From Streptomyces yangpuensis (lineage in GTDB: Bacteria > Actinomycetota > Actinomycetes > Streptomycetales > Streptomycetaceae): a DNA stretch of 64,000 bases. The stretch covers positions 1,855,963 through 1,919,962 of the forward strand of contig NZ_LBMK01000002.1 of NCBI RefSeq assembly GCF_001005295.1, given 5' to 3'. Both the position numbers and the translations under genes were made by a program. Of this stretch, positions 1-7,524 are shown one piece after another (positions within the stretch are counted from its first letter, which is position 1; each line of letters begins with the position of its first letter). The notes beneath the pieces were generated by a model. It saw only the letters and a program-made list of their open reading frames with translations. It did no database searches and was not told the DNA's origin.

Positions 1-1
1 C

Positions 2-1117
2 AAGCTGGGGGAGTGGCTGGGCGAGAAGAACGCCGCGGACACACTGACGCTGTCCGCCCCCGACAACGTCACCTCGGAGATGGGGCTGGCACTGCTCGAC
101 GTCGCGGACGTCGTCCGCCCGCTGCCCGAGGTCGTGGCATTCCTCCGGGCCGTCGAGGACGACGACGACCACTTCCTGGACGAGCTCGCGAAGCTCACCG
201 GCGGGCCCGAGGCGCGTGACGCCATCGAGGCCTACCTCGACCGGTACGGCATGCGCTGCGTCGGCGAGATCGACATCACCAGGCCGCGCTGGCGCGAACG
301 CCCTGGCGCGCTGGTGTCCGCGATCCTCGACAACGTGCGCAACTTCGAACCGGGCGCCGCCGAGCGGCGTTTCGAGCTCGGGCGGCAGAGGGCGCGGCAG
401 AAGGAGCAGGACGTGCTGTCACGCCTGCGCACCCAGGCGGACGGGGACCACAAGGCCGAGGAGACCAAGCGGATGATCGACCGGGTCCGCACCTTCATCG
501 GGTACCGGGAGTACCCGAAGTACGACATCGTCAGCCGCTACTCCCTCTACAAGCAGGCCCTGATGGGCGAGGCCGGTCGCCTGGTACGGGCGGGCGTGCT
601 CACCGAGCGGGAGGACGTCTTCCACCTCACCTTCCAGGAACTTCACGAGGTGGTTCGCTCGAACCGGACGGTCGATCCGCAGCTCGTCCGGCAGCGCGCA
701 GAGGCGTTCCGGGCGCACCACGCGCTCACGCCGCCCCGGGTGCTCACCTCGGACGGTGAGGCCCTCACCGGGGTGTACCGCCGGGACGACGTGCCATCGG
801 GCGCGCTGGTCGGCGTACCGGTCTCGGCCGGGGCCGTCGAGGGGCGGGCCCGGGTCGTCCTCGACATCGCGGAGGCCGATCTCGAAGCGGGCGACATCCT
901 GGTCACGGCCTTCACCGACCCCAGCTGGTCGCCGCTCTTCGTCGGGATCGCGGGCCTGGTGACCGAGGTGGGGGGCCTGATGACCCATGGCGCGGTGATC
1001 GCCCGGGAGTACGGTCTGCCGACGGTCGTCGGCGTGGAGGGGGCCACCCGCCTGATCAGAGACGGTCAGCGGATCCGGGTGCACGGCACCGACGGGTTCG
1101 TCGAGATCCTGCCCTGA
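2..1117 (+). CDS. rph: Rifampicin phosphotransferase / PEP-utilising enzyme, C-terminal part (5' cut by window edge)
   Basis: The frame is open from the first bases, so the N-terminal ATP-grasp domain lies outside the window; 371 C-terminal residues are visible. The last 90 residues form the swivelling phosphohistidine domain, with the signature GGLMTHGAVIAREYGLP around the catalytic His. The middle contains the helical substrate-binding region (Y-x-x-Y-K-x-x-L-M-G-E and FHLTFQEL). Enzymes of this type use ATP to form a phospho-His that then phosphorylates rifampicin or a related substrate (Rph family) or pyruvate (PEP synthase). The C-terminal sequence GQRIRVHGTDGFVEIL is closer to Rph than to PpsA, so I favour antibiotic inactivation, but without the N-terminus a general PEP-utilising enzyme cannot be excluded. 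Confidence 0.82.
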   Translation, partial: KLGEWLGEKNAADTLTLSAPDNVTSEMGLALLDVADVVRPLPEVVAFLRAVEDDDDHFLDELAKLTGGPEARDAIEAYLDRYGMRCVGEIDITRPRWRERPGALVSAILDNVRNFEPGAAERRFELGRQRARQKEQDVLSRLRTQADGDHKAEETKRMIDRVRTFIGYREYPKYDIVSRYSLYKQALMGEAGRLVRAGVLTEREDVFHLTFQELHEVVRSNRTVDPQLVRQRAEAFRAHHALTPPRVLTSDGEALTGVYRRDDVPSGALVGVPVSAGAVEGRARVVLDIAEADLEAGDILVTAFTDPSWSPLFVGIAGLVTEVGGLMTHGAVIAREYGLPTVVGVEGATRLIRDGQRIRVHGTDGFVEILP

Positions 1118-1272
1118 CAGCCACGGTCCGGTCTTCTCGCCGGCGAAGTTCCTACAGCCTCCTGCCCGTCGCCGACGAGGCGCCAAGAGGACTGCCCGGA
1201 AGTCGATTTGACCAAGCCATGCCATTCATTTGATCATTTGCTGTTCCCTGTAAGCGAAGACGAAGGAGCACC

Positions 1273-1602
1273 ATGCGCGTCAGCGCCGCACGCCGTCTCT
1301 CCGCCCTGGCCATCACGGCCGGACTGACCCTCTCCGCAGCCCTCTGCGCCGCATCCCCGGCCTCGGCCGCCGCCATCACCTGCCGGGAGCAGGGCGGTGA
1401 GCTGTACGTCACCAAGTCCTCGGCGCCCGTGCGCACGACCTACTACGAGACCGGCCGGGTCGTCGACACCGTCTACCGGACCAACCGGCTCAACTTCACC
1501 AAGCAGTGCACCAACTCGAAGGGCAACCTCTGGTACTGGGTCGACAGGACCTACGGTGTGAAGGACGGCTGGATCTACTCGGGCAACGTCGCCCGCATCT
1601 GA
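1273..1602 (+). CDS. Small secreted SH3-like protein
   Basis: A 109-residue protein with a clear Sec signal peptide: an MRVSAARR n-region, a hydrophobic core to about residue 30 and an ASA-A cleavage site near residue 33. The mature part of about 75 residues contains two Cys (CREQ and KQCTN), probably one disulfide, and the short beta-strand pattern of bacterial SH3 domains (APVRTTYYETG..., WYWVDRTYGVKDGWIYSGNV). Such domains usually bind peptidoglycan or host ligands outside the cell. A purine-rich ribosome site (GAAGGAG) lies 5 bases before the ATG. It stands alone, about 155 bp after the upstream phosphotransferase-like gene. SH3 assignment is by pattern only. Confidence 0.8.
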   Translation: MRVSAARRLSALAITAGLTLSAALCAASPASAAAITCREQGGELYVTKSSAPVRTTYYETGRVVDTVYRTNRLNFTKQCTNSKGNLWYWVDRTYGVKDGWIYSGNVARI

Positions 1603-1618
1603 TCCCTGCGCAAGGCGT

Positions 1619-1876
1619 TCAGCGGTCCTCCTCGGGGCCGGGCCGGGTGTCGAAGTTGCCGTACCCCTTGAGCTGGTGCGGCTTGAGGCGGCCCCCGGAA
1701 CCGGGGTCCGGTCCGGGGCCCGGTCCGGCCCCCGGCTCCCGGCCGGAGGGCTCATCCGTGTGAAGGGGGCCGCTGTCGCGGGCCTGGATGCGCCGCCCCC
1801 GGGCGAACGCGATCAGCAGGAACGCCACGATGGCAACCCCGACCAGCAGAAATATCCAGATCATCGCACTGTCCAT
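1619..1876 (-). CDS. DUF6479-type single-pass membrane protein
   Basis: An 85-residue protein with one N-terminal transmembrane helix (residues about 5-24, IWIFLLVGVAIVAFLLIAFA), then a basic stop-transfer patch (RGRRIQ) and a Pro/Gly-rich cytoplasmic tail. The tail ends in the LKPHQLKGYGNF block that I recognise from the DUF6479 family of streptomycetes. Function is unknown. It converges on the secreted SH3-like gene, leaving only 16 bp between the two stop codons. Confidence 0.75.
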   Translation of the reverse strand: MDSAMIWIFLLVGVAIVAFLLIAFARGRRIQARDSGPLHTDEPSGREPGAGPGPGPDPGSGGRLKPHQLKGYGNFDTRPGPEEDR

Positions 1877-2251
1877 GTACTGCGTATGCCCAGCAGATCG
1901 TCGTCATGCAGACCCGCCCCGAATGGCGGAACGGTCCGACCGCGCGGGCCGAACTGCACACGGCAGGGCCCGAGCGGCCGCGGGCGGGCGGGCAGGGACG
2001 GATCTGCGGGCCGGGCCCTCCGCCGTACGGGCAGGATGCCGGCGTGCGGCGGTCGCTGTCGGCCACCGTTTGGCTACCCGTGCCACGGTCGAGGCAGGGG
2101 CCGTGCGATCGGCGCTCACGAGGGTGCGGAGAGAGGCGTCGGCCACGGTGGTGCAGAAGTGACGGCGGGAAGAGCCGGCGTGCGAGAGATGCGCAGGGCG
2201 CCCACTATGAGCGGGTATCCCGGATCATCTTCGCCTGTCAGGAGTACACCC
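1877..2251. other. Intergenic region, no gene seen
   Basis: I find no convincing coding frame on either strand. The stretch separates two divergent genes and so should hold both promoters. A GGGTAT hexamer at 2213-2218 lies about 33 bp before the CBM48 gene and could be a stress-sigma -10 element, but no matching GNNT box lies 14-16 bp upstream of it. Confidence 0.4.
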
Positions 2252-2527
2252 ATGCTCGAACGCACGATGCGCAAGGACCGCACCGAAGTCACCTTCGTCC
2301 TGCCGGTGGACGTCCCGCCCGGTCCGGTGAGTGTGGTGGGCGACTTCAATGACTGGCAGCCCGGAGCCCATCCCCTCACGGCACGCCAGGACGGCAAGCG
2401 CGCCGTGACCGTCGAGCTGCCGGGCGAGAACACCTACGCCTTCCGGTACCTGGCGGCTGGGGACTACTGGTTCAACGACGAGGGAGCCGGCGACCGGGAC
2501 GGCCCGAACAGCCGCCTGCACACGTAA
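2252..2527 (+). CDS. Isoamylase early-set (CBM48/AMPK-like) domain protein
   Basis: A 91-residue single-domain protein. It shows the glycogen-binding CBM48 fold signature: VTFVLPVDVPPGPVSVVGDFNDWQPGAHPL, then a beta-hairpin run and the closing YAFRYLAAGDYWFNDE. This is the fold of the early-set domain of branching enzymes and of AMPK beta subunits, where the GDFNDW tryptophan contacts glucan. As a stand-alone protein it probably binds or senses alpha-glucan in the cytoplasm; no catalytic domain is attached. The start was chosen because AGGAG lies 8 bases upstream; the longer frame upstream has no such site. Confidence 0.88.
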   Translation: MLERTMRKDRTEVTFVLPVDVPPGPVSVVGDFNDWQPGAHPLTARQDGKRAVTVELPGENTYAFRYLAAGDYWFNDEGAGDRDGPNSRLHT

Positions 2528-2677
2528 CCCTTCCGCCTCGGGAGCCAGGGCGGACGACGTCGACCTCGCCGGACGCCCGGCACACCACCGCCCACCCGCC
2601 CGGGCCGGCGCTCCACCGCAGCGGCAGGCCTCAGCCTGCCCCTGTGCGGCCGTGTCGCCGCAAGGCAGTGGCACTTC

Positions 2678-3277
2678 CTACTGAGCACGGTGGGGTTTGT
2701 GCGGGGTCGCCCGCAGCCGCGTTGTGGCGGGGAGGGTCCGGGCCACCGTCTGGCGGGCGCGTTTCAGCGGCCCGTCGCACAGTGCCTGGAGGGCCTGGCC
2801 GGGCTCGGCGTCGGGGGTGAGGGTGAGGTCGATGTGCGCTTCAGGGCGGCGGGACGAGCCGTCCACGCGCGCCCGTGCCCGCCGGACCCCGGGCAGGTGC
2901 CCGGCGTCGGCGGCCATGGCGTCGCTGAGGGCGCCTTCGCGCAGTTCCACGCCGTCCCGCGCCGGGTCTCCCACCGACAGGTCGCCCGGGTGGGTGCGGC
3001 GCAGTTGTGCCAGGAACCACCACAGGGCGAGCAGGATGGCGACGGCCAGCACGGCGATCACGGTGGGCCACCACCAGATCTCGTCGGTCCAGCGGGTGCG
3101 GTCGGCGTCGTCGAGCAGGACGTCCTGGGGGGTGGTGAGGGGCCGGCCGGCGGGTGCTGACAGGCGCAGGCGCCGGTAAAGGTCGAAACCGCCCGCCAGT
3201 ACCAGGAGGGCCGTGCCGAGCACGAGGATCCCTGTGAGGGCCAGCAGCACTCGGTTGATGACGGATTTCCTGTGCAT
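2678..3277 (-). CDS. amaP: Alkaline-shock membrane anchor protein AmaP
   Basis: A 199-residue protein with two transmembrane helices, residues about 9-30 and 70-90, followed by a soluble domain. This is the AmaP layout: a membrane protein that anchors Asp23 to the envelope. The C-terminal half (HIDLTLTPDAEPGQALQALCDGPLKRARQTV) resembles the Asp23-type alpha/beta fold. It is the last gene of a five-gene leftward operon (Asp23, 62-residue membrane protein, small Asp23-like, DUF6286, AmaP), consistent with joint assembly of an envelope-stress scaffold. Confidence 0.82.
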   Translation of the reverse strand: MHRKSVINRVLLALTGILVLGTALLVLAGGFDLYRRLRLSAPAGRPLTTPQDVLLDDADRTRWTDEIWWWPTVIAVLAVAILLALWWFLAQLRRTHPGDLSVGDPARDGVELREGALSDAMAADAGHLPGVRRARARVDGSSRRPEAHIDLTLTPDAEPGQALQALCDGPLKRARQTVARTLPATTRLRATPHKPHRAQ

Positions 3278-3310
3278 GGGATCTCCTCTTCCCTCGGCCC
3301 TTATGGCGGC

Positions 3311-3964
3311 TCAGTGCCGACGCGGGCGTACCCGGACTCGGAGGGACGGACGGTGGGCGAGGGCGAGCCGGTCGAGTTCCTGCAGCAGCGAGGTGCGCAC
3401 ATCGGCCCGGACGTCCGCGGGGGCGCGGAACCGTACGTCCGCGCGCGCCGTGGCGTGCCTTCGGGAGAACCGGACCCTGGCAGCACTCACTCCCGGTACG
3501 CGCATCGCAGCATCACGCATCCGTAGTTCCGCGGCCTTGCGGTCCAGGACGGCGTGCATCTGCGCGTCGGGGGTCTTGAGAGGCAGGCGGTGGCGCAGGC
3601 CGGGGGTCAGCGCCAGGACGATGAGCCAGAGGCCCAGGGCGGCGAGGACGGCGCCGCCGGCCTGTATGGCGCTGTCGTCCAGCGGGCGGGAGGCCAGTTC
3701 GTCGGCCAGGTGCCTGCGCCAGGCTGCGGCCGACTGACCGGCCCGCACCCTGATGACGTCGGCCAGAAGGGTGCCGGCCGCGGCCGCGACGGCCAGGGCC
3801 GTGAGCGCGGCGGGGATCCGGCGCTCGGACCACGGGCGCCGGGAGATCGACTGCGGTCCGGTCGTCGGAGGCTGTTCGGTCAGCAGCCCCACCGTGCGAG
3901 AAGTGACACCGTCCACCGCTGGGAGTTGGTCCTTCTCCGCCGAAGGGCGGTGGTCGCGTTCCAT
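3311..3964 (-). CDS. DUF6286 domain protein of the Asp23/AmaP operon
   Basis: A 217-residue protein with two hydrophobic helices (residues about 47-66 and 95-115) and a C-terminal Asp23/AmaP-like domain with the pattern MRDAAMRVPGVSAARVRFSR. DUF6286 proteins regularly sit in actinobacterial Asp23 operons; their exact job is unknown, but membrane tethering beside AmaP is likely. I start at the ATG preceded by GGAGAG; an upstream GTG at 4003 that overlaps the previous stop is possible and would add 13 residues. It lies 33 bp before amaP. Confidence 0.8.
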   Translation of the reverse strand: MERDHRPSAEKDQLPAVDGVTSRTVGLLTEQPPTTGPQSISRRPWSERRIPAALTALAVAAAAGTLLADVIRVRAGQSAAAWRRHLADELASRPLDDSAIQAGGAVLAALGLWLIVLALTPGLRHRLPLKTPDAQMHAVLDRKAAELRMRDAAMRVPGVSAARVRFSRRHATARADVRFRAPADVRADVRTSLLQELDRLALAHRPSLRVRVRPRRH

Positions 3965-3999
3965 GCCGGCTCTCCTTCCCAGGCCCGGGTGGCTGCGGC

Positions 4000-4404
4000 T
4001 CACCGCACGCGGCGGTGTCCCAGGCCGTCGGCGGCAGCGAGGTGCTCGATGGCGAGGGTGACTTCGGTGACGTGCATCCCCGTCAGCCGGGCCACCCGCT
4101 CCCTGACGTGGTGCTGTACGTGGCGGGCGGCGTCGGCCAGGTCGAGCGGGTAAGGCACATCCAAGGCCAGCCGCAGCCGCGCGGCGCCGCCGCCCGTGGT
4201 GGCCGAAGCGTGCGGTGACGTCAGTGCCGCCAGAGCGGCGGGGGCTGCCGGGAGGGTGGCCAGTGCCTCCTGTGCGGCGCGGGCCGCGATGCGGGCGACG
4301 ACCTTGTCCGGTATGACCGTGGCCCCGCGTTGGGCCGCCAGCAGCACCGGGCGGGCTGAGCCGGCCGGGCCTTGACGGAGGGCAGCTGCAGTGTGCGAGG
4401 TCAT
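4000..4404 (-). CDS. Small Asp23/Gls24-like protein
   Basis: A 134-residue protein with the core Asp23 pattern: GATVIPDKVVARIAARAAQEAL near the N-terminus, a beta strand ARLRLALDVPYP and the closing helix-strand RERVARLTGMHVTEVTLAIEHL. It lacks any membrane segment, so it is probably recruited to the membrane by AmaP or the DUF6286 protein. Its first four bases overlap the end of the preceding small membrane-protein gene (ATGA), indicating translational coupling. Family assignment rests on this motif order and on the operon. Confidence 0.78.
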   Translation of the reverse strand: MTSHTAAALRQGPAGSARPVLLAAQRGATVIPDKVVARIAARAAQEALATLPAAPAALAALTSPHASATTGGGAARLRLALDVPYPLDLADAARHVQHHVRERVARLTGMHVTEVTLAIEHLAAADGLGHRRVR

Positions 4405-4589
4405 TGCCGGTTCCGCGAACGCGTGAAGTCGGACAGCTCCAGGTCGCCCTGCAGCATACGGCCGAGGATCAGGCCCACCAGGCCCAGGAACGCCACGAGC
4501 AGGAACGCCCAGAAGCCGCCGAAGAATGCGGCGAACCCCAGGGCCATTCCAGCCAGCAGGCCCGTGGTTGCTGCGCTCATTTCACTCAC
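4401..4589 (-). CDS. Small two-helix membrane protein of the Asp23 operon
   Basis: 62 residues, largely two hydrophobic helices (GLLAGMALGFAAFFGGFWAF and LLVAFLGLVGLILGRML) joined by a short turn and followed by a charged tail (ELSDFTRSRNRQ). Proteins of this shape (DUF2273-like) commonly sit between asp23 and amaP homologues in Gram-positive bacteria and are thought to help fix the complex in the membrane. A second in-frame ATG at 4580 could be the start. It overlaps the next gene by 4 bp. Confidence 0.72.
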   Translation of the reverse strand: MSEMSAATTGLLAGMALGFAAFFGGFWAFLLVAFLGLVGLILGRMLQGDLELSDFTRSRNRQ

Positions 4590-4619
4590 CTGAATTTCCG
4601 TCGGTTGGCGTGGAGGGGG

Positions 4620-5102
4620 TCACTGCACGCGTCCTGCGTCTTCGTCGTTGTCGTCTTCCTCGTCGGGCAGGTGGACGTCGTCGACGGCGATGTTGACCTC
4701 GACGACCTCCAGGCCGGTCATGCCTTCCACGGCTGTGATGACGCTGGTGCGGACGTCGGCGGAGATGTCCACGATGGGGACGCCGTACTCCACGACGACG
4801 TCGAGGTCGACGGCGGCCTGGCGTTCGCCCACCTCGACCTTCACCCCGCGGGAGACGTTGGGGCGGCCGCCGGAGACCTTGTCGGTCACCGCGCCGAGCG
4901 TGCGGGCCATGCCGCCGCCGAGGCTGTGGATGCCCGGTACCTCACGGGTGGCCATGCCGGCGATCTTCTCGACCACACTGTCCGCGATGGTCGTACGGCC
5001 CCGCGTCTCGGGCGCCGTGCCGGGGCCGGTCCGGCCGGTGAGGGTCCTGCCCACCGTCGGTGAGTCGCTCCCGCCCGAAGCGGGGCTGCTGATGTCCGAC
5101 AT
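4620..5102 (-). CDS. Asp23/Gls24 family envelope stress protein
   Basis: 160 residues. The Asp23 domain covers about residues 35-140, with the signatures TIADSVVEKIAGMATREVPGI, VEVGERQAAVDLDVVVEYG and ISADVRTSVITAVEGMTGL, and ends in a very acidic tail (DEEDDNDEDAG). In staphylococci Asp23 forms a membrane-associated network under the envelope; the acidic tail here may mediate contacts. The start was placed at the ATG preceded by a strong GGGGAGG. It is the first gene of the leftward operon and diverges from the ECF sigma gene across 159 bp, which must hold both promoters. Confidence 0.9.
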   Translation of the reverse strand: MSDISSPASGGSDSPTVGRTLTGRTGPGTAPETRGRTTIADSVVEKIAGMATREVPGIHSLGGGMARTLGAVTDKVSGGRPNVSRGVKVEVGERQAAVDLDVVVEYGVPIVDISADVRTSVITAVEGMTGLEVVEVNIAVDDVHLPDEEDDNDEDAGRVQ

Positions 5103-5261
5103 TTGGACCTCCCCAGGGTGTCCGTCCGGGCGCCGGTGCGGCGCCCTCATCTGTTGGACACCCCGCGCGGGCATTCCTCACGCCGCCGGGCGCACCGGCC
5201 TACGCTTGAGGAGTACGTACGGAGGCGGCGGCAGGCGCCTCCGGCAGGAAGCGAGCGGCCG

Positions 5262-5912
5262 ATGCACAACCGGATGGGCACCTCGCCCCAGCCCGCCGTG
5301 GGCGTCCCCCCGCACCGCGCCCTGCCGCCGCTCCGCGGAGTCGACAACGTCGGCGTGGCGCAGGACACTGCCGGCTCACTGGACGACGGTCTGCTGGCGG
5401 TACGGGCCGCGGAAGGGGACGAGGACGCCTTCGCTGTCCTGGTCCGCCGGCACAGCAGCCGAATGCTCGCCCTCGCACAGCATCTGCTCGGCAGCCGCAC
5501 AGACGCCGAGGACGCGGTCCAGGACGCCTTCCTCAGCGCGTGGAGACGCCTGCCGGAGTTCCAGCACACCGCGTCGTTCGGCACCTGGATGTACCGCATC
5601 GTGACGAACCGCTGCCTCAGCACCCTGCGCCGCCGTACACGTCCCCTCCCTCTGGACACCATCCCCGACCCCGCCACGGACCCGGACAGATCACCGCCCC
5701 ACGTGGCCGAGATCGACGCGGCGACGGCCGCCCTGACGGCGGCCCTGCAAAAGCTGAGCCCCGAGCTTCGGGTGTGCTGGGTCCTGCGGGAACTGCACGG
5801 CCTGCACTACGAAGAGATCGCCCACGTGACGGGCAGCAGGGAACAGACCGTGCGCGGCAGGCTCTTTCGCGCGCGACGCGCTTTGACGGAGGCGATGCGT
5901 CCATGGCGCTAG
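5262..5912 (+). CDS. ECF-type RNA polymerase sigma factor
   Basis: 216 residues. Sigma region 2 (about residues 45-115) contains EDAFAVLVRRH, DAEDAVQDAFLSAWRRL and FGTWMYRIVTNRCL; region 4 (about 155-210) contains LSPELRVCWVLRELHGLHYEEIA followed by the helix-turn-helix REQTVRGRLFRARRAL. There is no region 3, as expected of an ECF factor. AGGAAG lies upstream of the chosen ATG. The next gene overlaps by 10 bp and encodes a protein with an anti-sigma-type zinc motif joined to an Asp23-like domain. The factor therefore probably controls the flanking Asp23 operons; this is inferred from position only. Confidence 0.9.
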   Translation: MHNRMGTSPQPAVGVPPHRALPPLRGVDNVGVAQDTAGSLDDGLLAVRAAEGDEDAFAVLVRRHSSRMLALAQHLLGSRTDAEDAVQDAFLSAWRRLPEFQHTASFGTWMYRIVTNRCLSTLRRRTRPLPLDTIPDPATDPDRSPPHVAEIDAATAALTAALQKLSPELRVCWVLRELHGLHYEEIAHVTGSREQTVRGRLFRARRALTEAMRPWR

Positions 5913-6583
5913 ACGAACCGCCCCCGGCCTCGGACGACGAGTCCATGACCAGCGGCGCCGTGCCGGCCGGAACACCTCTGCCTGCCGAAGCCGAGCTGCT
6001 GGCGGGTGCGGAGCGTCTACCCTGCGGGCGTCCGCTCGGCCGTGCCTGGCAACAGGCACGCGACGCGGGCCGAGCGCCGGATCCGCACAGCAGCCACTGC
6101 CCCCACTGCCGCGGGGCCATCGAAGGGCTCACGGCCCTGGACCGGGCCACCCGGGCCCTGCGCGGCGAGGAACAGCCCGACGGCCACCGCCTCGCCACCC
6201 GCATCATCAACGCGGTACGGACCGAAGTACGACTGGGTCCCATGCTGTTCCTCGACGACCCCGACCATGACCTGCGCATCGCGGAGAGCGCCGCCGCGAA
6301 AGTGCTGCGCCGGGCCGCCGACACCGTTCCCGGCATCCGCGCCGCCAGCTGCCGCATCATCGCCTCGGAGAGCGGCGACGCCACGCACGTCGTCACCATC
6401 ACGGTGGCGGCAACCCTCGACCGGCCGCTGCGCGGACGAGCCGAGGCACTGCGCGGAGCCGTGCTGCACAGTGCTGAGCACGTCCTCGGCCTGGCCGTCA
6501 CCGCCGTCAACGTGGAAATCAACGCCGTGCTGGACCTCTCGCCCGTGCCGAGCGACGACCGCTTTGAGCTGAGGGACCGATGA
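5903..6583 (+). CDS. ZAS-motif protein fused to an Asp23-like domain, probable anti-sigma factor
   Basis: 226 residues. Residues 62-69 read HSSHCPHC, which is exactly the H-x3-C-x2-C zinc motif of ZAS anti-sigma factors such as RsrA; a further Cys lies at 41. After this N-terminal module come an Asp23-like alpha/beta segment (ATRIINAVRTEVRLG; ESAAAKVLRRAADTVPGIRAAS) and a strand-helix repeat ending in LAVTAVNVEINAVLDL. No membrane helix is present, so it is soluble. The start overlaps the end of the sigma gene by 10 bp, implying coupled synthesis, as is usual for sigma/anti-sigma pairs. The anti-sigma role is inferred; a simple Asp23 family protein with a structural zinc site is the alternative. 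Confidence 0.75.
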   Translation: MALDEPPPASDDESMTSGAVPAGTPLPAEAELLAGAERLPCGRPLGRAWQQARDAGRAPDPHSSHCPHCRGAIEGLTALDRATRALRGEEQPDGHRLATRIINAVRTEVRLGPMLFLDDPDHDLRIAESAAAKVLRRAADTVPGIRAASCRIIASESGDATHVVTITVAATLDRPLRGRAEALRGAVLHSAEHVLGLAVTAVNVEINAVLDLSPVPSDDRFELRDR

Positions 6584-6972
6584 CCACCGCCGAGCGGGAG
6601 GCTGTCCACCGGACCGCGGCGCGAGCCGCCCTCGGCGTTCCCGGTGTGGTCGCACTCCAGCCGGCACTCGCCGAACGGCTGGCGCTGGCAGCCTCCCGCG
6701 TGGTCGAAGCCGTCGGAGCGGGGGCCGCCATAGCCCCCGTGGGGGCCGGCGTCCGCTGCGAAATCGCCCCGGACGGCGTGTGGCACCTGGAGGTGCGCTG
6801 CATCCTCGACGAGGACCACCGTGTCGTCGACGTGGCCCGACGGGTCCGCTCAGACGTCGGGGCGGCGGTCGACACCTGCCTGGTCCAGCACGATGCAGCA
6901 CCGCCACTCACCGTCAGGGTCGTCGTGAGCGTCACGCGCACCATCCGGCCCGCCGCCTGCGAAACGGCCTAG
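6580..6972 (+). CDS. Short Asp23/Gls24-like protein
   Basis: 130 residues with the Asp23-type progression VHRTAARAALGVPGVVAL, a central strand WHLEVRCILDEDHRVVDVARRVRSDV and a final strand TVRVVVSVTRTI. No membrane segment or signal peptide. Its ATG overlaps the previous stop (ATGA), so it is translationally coupled to the ZAS-Asp23 gene and is the third member of the sigma operon. It probably joins the same envelope-stress scaffold. Confidence 0.75.
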   Translation: MTTAEREAVHRTAARAALGVPGVVALQPALAERLALAASRVVEAVGAGAAIAPVGAGVRCEIAPDGVWHLEVRCILDEDHRVVDVARRVRSDVGAAVDTCLVQHDAAPPLTVRVVVSVTRTIRPAACETA

Positions 6973-7199
6973 CTGTCTGCCCGGACTCTCCGCGAGCCGG
7001 TCCGGCGTACTGACCGGTCAAAGCGATCATCCACCGGTTCCGGCGTAGGCACCGGGAGCAGGCCGAGTATGTCCAGCAGCCGCGCCAAGTCCTGAGGATC
7101 GGTGGCGCGGGCGGCCACGGCCCGGCGGGCAGCCGCGCGGCCTGTCGGCGCGCAAAGCGCCAGCAAGGACGGATCGTCACAGCCGAAGGGGTCTTTCAC
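6969..7199 (-). CDS. Possible small protein of unknown function
   Basis: A 76-residue frame starting at GTG, reading VKDPFGCDDPSLLALCAP and then RAVAARATDPQDLARLLDILGLLP. The second half has the composition of a real amphipathic helix and is not the mirror of any gene on the other strand, since the region is otherwise empty. The ribosome site is weak. It ends 4 bp inside the stop region of the preceding rightward gene, so the two converge. I do not recognise a family. Confidence 0.4.
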   Translation of the reverse strand: MKDPFGCDDPSLLALCAPTGRAAARRAVAARATDPQDLARLLDILGLLPVPTPEPVDDRFDRSVRRTGSRRVRADS

Positions 7200-7524
7200 C
7201 TGACCGATCTCAGCACGGACACCGCAGCAGCGCACGCGGACGCGTCCGGTTCGCCGTGCGAAGTCGCGGTCCGGGGAGCTGCCGTACTGCGGGGTGGGGC
7301 CCGCGGCCGGGACGTCGCAGACGCTGATGAGGAGGGCCGGGCCGCGACGCGGCGGCATCCGCCCGCGTGGCCGGATCTTCCTCGCCACGGCTGCGCTCAC
7401 CATCGACGGTGCGTGTGCCTGCGGGTGGCGGCCCGTCGCCGGGACAGACCCGCCTGTGAGGCGGCCCGGCCCGGCTCTCGCAGGGGTGGTGCATGAGACT
7501 CCCGTGAGAGGAAAGCCGCCCGGT
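7200..7524. other. Upstream region of the BrkB gene, no gene seen
   Basis: About 325 bp between the small leftward frame and the BrkB-type gene. No convincing coding sequence is visible on either strand. It should carry the BrkB promoter. Confidence 0.4.

Noticed and set aside
2161..2218. SigB promoter for the CBM48 gene at GGGTAT
   Set aside because: No GNNT box lies 14-16 bases upstream, so the match is to the -10 only.
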